Shown here piece by piece: positions 59,098-64,000 of a stretch of 64,000 nucleotides of DNA (the stretch's first letter is position 1; the number at the start of each line of letters is the position of its first letter). This DNA is from Paenibacillus silvisoli. GTDB lineage: Bacteria; Bacillota; Bacilli; Paenibacillales; Paenibacillaceae. The stretch covers positions 1,765,001-1,829,000 of the forward strand of contig NZ_CP133017.1 in NCBI RefSeq assembly GCF_030866765.1, written 5' to 3'. Position numbers and translations under genes: made by a program. A model generated the notes under the pieces. The model did not search any database, was not told the origin of the DNA, and saw only the letters and a program-made list of their open reading frames with translations.

Positions 59098-59757
59098 ATG
59101 CTGATTGGAGCACAAGAGAAGCTCGTCATGATCGGCGATTCGATTACGGATTGCGGACGGGCTAGGCCGGTTGGAGAAGGATTGTTCGATGCGATCGGCA
59201 AAGGCTATGTCGGCCTTGTCGATGCGCTCATTACGGCTGCCTATCCGGAGCGGAGCATCCGCGTCGTGAACGTGGGCACAAGCGGCAATACGGTGCGCGA
59301 TTTGAAGGAGCGCTGGGAAACCGACGTCGTGGATCTGAAGCCGGATTGGCTGTCGATCATGATCGGCACGAATGACGTATGGCGCCAGTTCGATACGCCG
59401 CTCATCAAGGAGTCGCAGGTCGGCATCGAAGAATACGCGGCGACGCTGGAAGAGCTGGTCGTGCAAACGAAGCCTGCCTTGAAGGGGCTCGTGCTGATGA
59501 CGCCATTCTACCTGGAGCCGAATCCGAGCGATGCCATGAGAGCCCAGATGGACCGCTACGGCGCCGTAGTCAAAGAGATCGCCGAGAAGCATGGCGCAGT
59601 CTTCGTCGATACGCAGGCCGCGTTTAACCGGGTTATGGAGCATCTATATCCGGCTACGCTCGCCTGGGACCGCGTTCATCCGAGCCAGGCCGGTCATGCC
59701 GTGCTGGCGCGGGCGTTTCTGCAAGCGGTCGGCTTTGATTATTCCAAAGGGCTATAA
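59098..59757 (+). CDS. SGNH/GDSL hydrolase, probable acetyl esterase
   Basis: 219 aa. The four SGNH blocks are present: GDSITD (near 13, Ser), NVGTSGNTV (Gly), IGTNDVWR (Asn) and DRVHPSQAGH (Asp/His near 195). There is no signal peptide. Related enzymes deacetylate rhamnogalacturonan or xylan fragments. AAGAGGAGG lies upstream of the ATG. With the CE7 gene it forms a two-gene operon for acetylated plant oligosaccharides; a terminator follows. Confidence 0.9.
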   Translation: MLIGAQEKLVMIGDSITDCGRARPVGEGLFDAIGKGYVGLVDALITAAYPERSIRVVNVGTSGNTVRDLKERWETDVVDLKPDWLSIMIGTNDVWRQFDTPLIKESQVGIEEYAATLEELVVQTKPALKGLVLMTPFYLEPNPSDAMRAQMDRYGAVVKEIAEKHGAVFVDTQAAFNRVMEHLYPATLAWDRVHPSQAGHAVLARAFLQAVGFDYSKGL

Positions 59758-59785
59758 CTGCCTGCCAAATCGTCTCCACGCAAAA

Positions 59786-59840
59786 TAAAGACCTCCGCTT
59801 CATCCTGCCAAGTCATGCAGGGAAGCGGAGGTCTTCTTTA
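59786..59840. terminator. Bidirectional terminator
   Basis: AAGACCTCCGCTT and AAGCGGAGGTCTT form a 13-base stem between the SGNH gene and the convergent chemoreceptor gene. Confidence 0.88.
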
Positions 59841-59853
59841 TGCCGCGGTGCGG

Positions 59854-61113
59854 CTAGATTTTGAAAATCGACATCGTGCGCTGCAGCTGCATGACGGTCT
59901 GCTGCATCTTCTCGGTCTCCGTCACGACGGCCTGCACCGATCCGATCTGCTCGTTCATCGACGCGGATACCTGCTCCGTGCCTGCAGCGGACTGCTGCGT
60001 GATCGCCGAGATGCTCTGGATGGCGCTTGAAATTTTGCGGGCGCTCTCCATCATGTGGTCGCTCTCGCGGGAAAACTGGGCGATCCCCTCCGTAATGAAT
60101 TCGACGCTCGTCACAAGCTCCGAGAACACTAGCTCGGAGTCGTGCAGCATCTTCTTCTGCAGCTGAACAACCTCTTCGTTGACCTTGATATTCTGAATCG
60201 CCTGCTTCACGCCGCCTTCGATGCTGCGTACAAGGGTGAATACTTCCTTCGTGGAGGACGTCGATTCTTCCGCCAGCTTGCGCACCTCTTGGGCAACGAC
60301 CGCGAAGCCTCTGCCGTGCTCGCCTGCGCGGGCCGCTTCGATGGACGCGTTCAGCGACAGCAGGTTCGTCTGCTCCGCAAGATCGGAGATGGTGCGGGTA
60401 ATCGCCGTAATGCCGGCCGCCATGCGCGCCAGCTCTTCGATTGCCGCGGATACCTGATTCGTGGCTTCCACGTTGCGGGACATGCCTTCCGCTTGGCTTT
60501 CGACGGCTTGGCGTCCCCGGGCAACGAGGGAAAGCGTATGTTCGGACCGCTCGTTCATCACCTTTGTGGAATGCGCGTATGTGGATACGTTATCTTCGAT
60601 TTCGCGGATCGAATCCGCCATGTCGCCGACATCCTCGGAGATTTGGTTCGCGCCTGTCGCGAGCTCGCCGGCCGATGAGGCTACCTGCTCCATCACTTGC
60701 TTTAGCTCGACGTTCTTATCGAAGATGCTGCGGCTCGTATCGTTCACAAGCCGTGAAATCGTGGAAGTCTCCTTCAAGATATCGCGCAGCTTGTCGACCA
60801 TGCTGTTGAAGGAGTGGCCCAGCTCGCCGAGCGAAGCGGAAGAAGAGATGTCCACCTTCTGCGTAAAGTCGCCTTTCGCGATGCCGAAGGCGATGGACGT
60901 CATTTCGTCAATGGACGATGTAAGCGCTGTCTCAATGACGCGGACAAGAGGAAACGCAGCGATAGCGGCAATCACGATGATGATAATTCCAAGTACGAAG
61001 CTACCGCCGGTAATTGCGAGGCCAAGCAGTAAAGCGAGCGAGAATGCGGCTACGATGGCGTAACAGCCGGTCAGCAGCTTGTTGCGGATGGATAAGGAAT
61101 GGAACCATTGCAT
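59854..61113 (-). CDS. Methyl-accepting chemotaxis protein without external sensor domain
   Basis: 419 aa from the ATG at 61113 ([12 protein letters not shown]), with AAAGGAG upstream. Two adjacent hydrophobic segments (about 16-35 and 36-57) are separated by almost nothing, so there is no extracytoplasmic ligand domain. A HAMP-like region and the MCP signalling hairpin follow, with the conserved tip [20 protein letters not shown] and [14 protein letters not shown]. It may sense membrane or internal signals and feed CheA. It is monocistronic and opposite to its neighbours. Confidence 0.92.
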   Translation of the reverse strand: MQWFHSLSIRNKLLTGCYAIVAAFSLALLLGLAITGGSFVLGIIIIVIAAIAAFPLVRVIETALTSSIDEMTSIAFGIAKGDFTQKVDISSSASLGELGHSFNSMVDKLRDILKETSTISRLVNDTSRSIFDKNVELKQVMEQVASSAGELATGANQISEDVGDMADSIREIEDNVSTYAHSTKVMNERSEHTLSLVARGRQAVESQAEGMSRNVEATNQVSAAIEELARMAAGITAITRTISDLAEQTNLLSLNASIEAARAGEHGRGFAVVAQEVRKLAEESTSSTKEVFTLVRSIEGGVKQAIQNIKVNEEVVQLQKKMLHDSELVFSELVTSVEFITEGIAQFSRESDHMMESARKISSAIQSISAITQQSAAGTEQVSASMNEQIGSVQAVVTETEKMQQTVMQLQRTMSIFKI

Positions 61114-61275
61114 CGTGGGAAACGCTCCTTTATATGGAATAGTTATATTATAGCAAAGCCGCATGGTTTGTCTATAATCGTCTAATCCGGAAGGACTATG
61201 TCGAAAGTTTCGGCGCTGTTTGTAAGGTTTGTGTCGAATGAACTAGAATTTCTGTAATGTTTTTGTAAATTATCA

Positions 61276-61304
61276 TTGAAGGACCGCGGGTCTTGTCATA
61301 TAAT
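61276..61304 (+). promoter_or_regulatory. Sigma-A promoter
   Basis: TTGAAG, a 17-base spacer and a consensus TATAAT, 52 bases before the start of the gene at 61357. Confidence 0.7.
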
Positions 61305-61356
61305 GGGTCTAAAGAATCGCTAACACATCTAACCCAGGAACCCGGAGGCGCAACGT

Positions 61357-61767
61357 ATGAATTTGGATGCTATGCCATTAGCCCGACAAGTGGATTTCGT
61401 CTTTAAGCAGCTGGAAGAGGAGCTACTCAATGCCCAAGCAGGAACCGTCATCATTCAAATTCGAAACAACGCCGTTGGCAAATACGGTGTCCGGCACAAT
61501 CCGATCGAGAGCAAGAACGGCTGTATCGGCGAATCGGAGCAGGGAATGACGAAGGAGCAGGTGCAGGCGTTCCGGAAAATGGCGGTCGATTCCATGAAGC
61601 TCAAGCGGAGCTGGACGCACGGCGAAATTATGTACGATTTCTCGGTTCGTTCCGGCAGCGGCGCATGGTCGGCGAGCATTCTGTTCGAGAGCAACTACAA
61701 TATGGCAAGCTCTATGTTCCGCTACACGCCTAAATACGCGCAGCATTCGCTGCGGGATGCCCCATAG
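61357..61767 (+). CDS. Conserved hypothetical protein, 136 aa
   Basis: Starts MNLDAMPLARQVDFVFKQLE. The middle contains GTVIIQIRNNAVGKYGVRHN and ESEQGMTKEQVQAFRKMAVD, and the C-terminal half looks beta-rich (GEIMYDFSVRSGSGAWSASI). There is no membrane segment. No named family is recognised. GGAGG precedes the ATG, and a good sigma-A promoter and a terminator frame the gene, so it is surely expressed under some condition. Confidence 0.7.
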   Translation: MNLDAMPLARQVDFVFKQLEEELLNAQAGTVIIQIRNNAVGKYGVRHNPIESKNGCIGESEQGMTKEQVQAFRKMAVDSMKLKRSWTHGEIMYDFSVRSGSGAWSASILFESNYNMASSMFRYTPKYAQHSLRDAP

Positions 61768-61775
61768 GAAACGAC

Positions 61776-61812
61776 AAAAAAGCTGCCTCGGCAATCAGGG
61801 GGCAGCTTTTTA
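61776..61812. terminator. Bidirectional terminator
   Basis: AAAAGCTGCC and GGCAGCTTTT with A and T runs on either side, between convergent genes. Confidence 0.85.
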
Positions 61813-61828
61813 TGTGCCTTCATTCGGC

Positions 61829-62050
61829 TTAACGCGAAGTTTTGCCTGCGAGTTGCGATTCCGCCAACTCGACCAATCTGCGAGTGATGTTGCCGCCGAT
61901 ATAGCCGGCGTCGCGTGTCAGCATGTCGCCGTAGTAGCCGTCTTGAGCAAAGGAAATGCCGAGCGATCTTGCCACTTCGTATTTCATTTGGTCCAGCGCC
62001 GCGCTTGCACCCGGTACGACCAAGGATCCGCTGCTGCGATTATTAGCCAT
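61829..62050 (-). CDS. Alpha/beta-type small acid-soluble spore protein
   Basis: 73 aa. The SASP signature is clear: MKYEVARSLGISF (with the Glu-Val germination-protease site near the N-terminal third) and GNITRRLVELAESQLAG. These proteins coat spore DNA and protect it from UV and heat. AAGGAGGTGATTACG precedes the ATG at 62050. CATACTT upstream on the minus strand may be part of a sigma-G promoter, but the -35 is not convincing. Confidence 0.93.
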   Translation of the reverse strand: MANNRSSGSLVVPGASAALDQMKYEVARSLGISFAQDGYYGDMLTRDAGYIGGNITRRLVELAESQLAGKTSR

Positions 62051-62243
62051 CGTAATCACCTCCTTGTGTAAATCCAAGAAAGTATGTATGTCATCTCAAT
62101 ACTTTGCTTAGATTTCTAAGGGAAGAAACTGCTCGCGCCGAACTGAACGGCTTCAGTTGTTTCTTCTTGACCCTTAGTATGGATTCACTGGAAGCTTTTA
62201 TACGAATGTATACCCAACTTTTTGAATGTAATTTTTTCCAATT

Positions 62244-62567
62244 TTATCGAAGGAAGCCTAACGCAAGCGGAAGCAAAAACAAGCCGTAATAGAACGCATT
62301 CGCGATCGCGGAAGGGGACGGATCGTGGTTGCAGTCGCAGGCGGGAGCGTCGATGCCCTGCCATTTCTCCCAGGCGGTATGGAGCTGATAGATCGCCGTG
62401 GCGAAGAGTCCCATGGCCGAAAGTTTCACGTAAAGACTTAGATTAGGCTCCACATATTGGAGCAGGCTGCCCGTTCGAACCAAATAAATGATGAACAATC
62501 CGAAGCCGGTTAATATGCCGCTTCTTATGATGTGGTGGATCGCAGCGCGCTTCTGCGTGGTTATCAT
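62244..62567 (-). CDS. Truncated DUF1980 (YcgQ/TIGR03943-like) membrane protein, 107 aa
   Basis: It has an N-terminal membrane segment (SGILTGFGLFIIYLVRTGSL), a second (LSAMGLFATAIYQLHTAW), a short Cys/His patch (CDCNHD) and a third (FYYGLFLLPLALGFL), then stops. This matches only the membrane half of DUF1980 proteins. Family members are about 285 aa, as I recall for B. subtilis YcgQ, with an outer C-terminal domain that is missing here. The 145 bases after the stop show no continuation. The ATG at 62567 is chosen by AAGGAGG 11 bases upstream. It is 16 bases after its permease partner. Confidence 0.7.
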   Translation of the reverse strand: MITTQKRAAIHHIIRSGILTGFGLFIIYLVRTGSLLQYVEPNLSLYVKLSAMGLFATAIYQLHTAWEKWQGIDAPACDCNHDPSPSAIANAFYYGLFLLPLALGFLR

Positions 62568-62583
62568 GACCGACACGTCCTCC

Positions 62584-63507
62584 TTAAAGACCGGTTAGCA
62601 GCTTCTCCGCCGCCAGAGACAGGACCCATACCGCCGCGACCAGGAAGAGGCAGATCGCCACGATGACTTTGCTGCGGAAGGCGGAGAAGAGCATGAGCAT
62701 GCTTTTGACGTCGACCATGGGGCCGAACACGAGAAAGCCGAGCAGCGCGCCAGGACCGAAAATGCCATCGAAGGACGAGGCGATGAACGCGTCGGAGGTG
62801 GAGCAGAGCGACAGCGCGAATGCGGCGCCCATCATGACAATCGTGGCCACTGCGGGATGCTGGCTGAGGGAGATCAGCACATTCGGATCAACGGTCGCTT
62901 GCACGAAGGCCGTCAGCAGCGCGCCGATGATCAAATATTTGCCGATGTCGAAAAACTCGTCCGACGCATGATTGAAGGTGGCGTGTACCCTTTCGCGGAT
63001 GCCGCCATTCAAGCTTCCATGATTGTAATTGTGGCCATACGCGGATTCGCCGGAACGGCCGGTCGCGAAGGAGTGCATGCCGAGCTTGAGGGGACTGCGT
63101 TTCATGAACCGATACATCAGCAGTCCGAGCAGCATGCAGACCGCGAAGGCGATCCCCATACGGGCATAGGCGATGATCGGCTGCGAACGGAAGGCGCTTA
63201 GCGTAGAGGCGAGCACGATCGGATTGATGATCGGTCCGGCGAAAATAAACACCATGCCGATGTAAGGCGGCATCCCTTTGCGGATCAGCCGTCTCACGAC
63301 CGGAATCATGCCGCATTCGCACAAGGGCAGCAGCAGTCCGAGCAGACATCCGAACAGAACGCCGACGACCGGATTGGACGGCGTCAACCGGGCAATCATC
63401 GCGTCGGACACGAAAACCTGCAGCAGCGCCGAGAAGAAGACGCCGAGCAGGATGAACGGAAAGGCTTCTATGATGATGCTGATAAAAATATGCTGAAAGT
63501 CATGCAC
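62584..63507 (-). CDS. DUF318/YcgR-like permease (ArsP/two-component permease family)
   Basis: About 307 aa from the likely GTG at 63507 (VHDFQHIFISIIIEAFPFIL). It has eight or so hydrophobic segments, the motif PLCECGMIPVVRRLIRKG (near 60-77) with its conserved Cys pair, and later SLCSTSDAFIASSF and FGPMVDVKS. These features define the DUF318 permeases, which include arsenical exporters (ArsP) and YcgR. The transported substrate is unknown. AAAGGAG is 13 bases before the GTG, so the start is moderately certain. It forms a pair with the DUF1980 gene. Confidence 0.85.
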   Translation of the reverse strand: MHDFQHIFISIIIEAFPFILLGVFFSALLQVFVSDAMIARLTPSNPVVGVLFGCLLGLLLPLCECGMIPVVRRLIRKGMPPYIGMVFIFAGPIINPIVLASTLSAFRSQPIIAYARMGIAFAVCMLLGLLMYRFMKRSPLKLGMHSFATGRSGESAYGHNYNHGSLNGGIRERVHATFNHASDEFFDIGKYLIIGALLTAFVQATVDPNVLISLSQHPAVATIVMMGAAFALSLCSTSDAFIASSFDGIFGPGALLGFLVFGPMVDVKSMLMLFSAFRSKVIVAICLFLVAAVWVLSLAAEKLLTGL

Positions 63508-63668
63508 GGCGGTTCGCAGGCTCCTTTCGGGTGAGGCTAGCGAGCGGCGGTTTATAGGCCAGGCTATACCTCTTCTGTTAAAGGTATGCGGCAGGAGCGC
63601 GGAGCAGGACAGCCAGTGGGAGACAAATTTTCGCGGAGGAGACGCCCGCAGATAGGCGATTGGCATGC

Positions 63669-63696
63669 TTGACATTTAAGCCGGAGGGAGTATAAT
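63669..63696 (+). promoter_or_regulatory. Consensus sigma-A promoter of the T-box leader
   Basis: A perfect TTGACA, a 16-base spacer and a perfect TATAAT. Both hexamers match consensus, the strongest promoter seen in the window. Confidence 0.88.
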
Positions 63697-63704
63697 TTCA
63701 CCTA

Positions 63705-63975
63705 AATACTGTGATGGGAACAAGTAAGCGCGGAAGGGCTGCTCAGAGAGCCGGTGGTTGGTGCGAACCGGTGCATGCGTCCGAGGCTGAATGGATCCCG
63801 GAGTAGAGACGAGGAAAGCGGTCATCATCGATCCGCCGTATGCGTCTTCGTATTCGCTCCGCGTTAAGGAGCTTGAGGTTTGCAGTCTGCCGCGCGTGAA
63901 TGCGGTTGTTCGGGCAAACGAATTAGGGTGGCACCACGGTCCTCGTCCCTTGCGGCGGAGGGCTTTTTTTGCGTT
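63705..63975 (+). promoter_or_regulatory. T-box riboswitch leader (downstream gene outside the window)
   Basis: Stem I carries CAGAGAGCCGGTGGTTGGTG, the conserved distal-loop region. The T-box AGGGTGGCACCACGG lies at 63925-63939. A terminator with CCCT/AGGG pairing and seven T follows at 63946-63968. It senses uncharged tRNA and normally controls an aminoacyl-tRNA synthetase or amino-acid gene, which must start just past the right edge. The specifier region reads GAATGGATCCCGG; a GAA-TGG-A reading would mean Trp, but ATC (Ile) or another codon cannot be excluded. Confidence 0.93.
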
Positions 63976-64000
63976 CAAAAATAACGATCAGCGGAGAGAG

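Noticed and set aside
63676-63978. Minus-strand open frame of 100 codons
   Set aside because: It is antisense to a clear promoter and T-box leader.

Overview
The window looks like a chromosomal segment of a spore-forming, GC-rich member of the Paenibacillaceae (Paenibacillus or a close relative). The evidence is Firmicute-style strong ribosome binding sites, spore genes (a YyaC-like germination protease relative, the cortex protein CmpA, an alpha/beta-type SASP), a T-box leader, c-di-GMP and c-di-AMP riboswitches, KtrB, type 2 GalT, and many AraC regulators paired with glycoside hydrolases. This assignment rests on gene content only.

Layout. 1-2500: the N-terminus of a probable FAD oxidoreductase running off the left edge, a 59-residue small protein, an L-asparaginase II, then a 600-base array of short repeats. 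2.5-7.6 kb: a DUF1328 membrane peptide and an AraC regulator divergent from a Leloir operon galK-galE-galT. 7.7-13.7 kb: small conserved proteins, a sugar-related pair (ConA-like protein plus TIM-barrel isomerase), YyaC, an alpha/beta hydrolase, a helical-repeat protein and a methyltransferase. 13.8-18.3 kb: a c-di-GMP module with two diguanylate cyclases, an HD-GYP protein with a damaged HD dyad, a c-di-GMP-I riboswitch and a PilZ receptor. 18.6-29.9 kb: an O-antigen-ligase-like membrane protein, small proteins, a cupredoxin, DedA, a lone IS605-type tnpB with its probable omegaRNA, a thioredoxin-like protein, an MBL hydrolase, Tex, CmpA and SprT. 30.0-31.07 kb: seven tRNA genes in two clusters that share a duplicated Glu-Leu cassette. 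31.2-44.9 kb: GH127, KtrB, a stand-alone PyrB, methionine aminopeptidase, the two subunits of L-serine dehydratase, an AraC regulator divergent from an isomerase/oxidoreductase pair, and a GH38 mannosidase. 45.7-64 kb: PhyH dioxygenase and GH42 beta-galactosidase, each divergent from an AraC regulator, two CAP-domain envelope proteins, an HNH protein, TetR with paired operators, a PAS sensor kinase, a c-di-AMP riboswitch in front of a LysM-3D wall protein, a polysaccharide deacetylase, a CE7 esterase with an SGNH esterase, a chemoreceptor, SASP, a shortened DUF1980 protein with its permease, and a promoter plus T-box leader reading off the right edge.

How the genes work together. Much of the window serves plant or glycan sugar use (galactose, arabinofuranosides, mannosides, galactosides, acetyl esters) under local AraC control. 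A second theme is second-messenger control of the cell surface: c-di-GMP to PilZ, and c-di-AMP to a wall-remodelling protein.

The most unusual signal is a superfamily of intergenic repeats built on a 50-52 base unit. Each locus uses its own short, often palindromic head sequence joined to a shared linker of the form GCGAAAT..GCC. Four loci carry a 184-186 base version with two direct and two inverted units at fixed 50-base spacing. One of these four has a different head, changed consistently on both arms.
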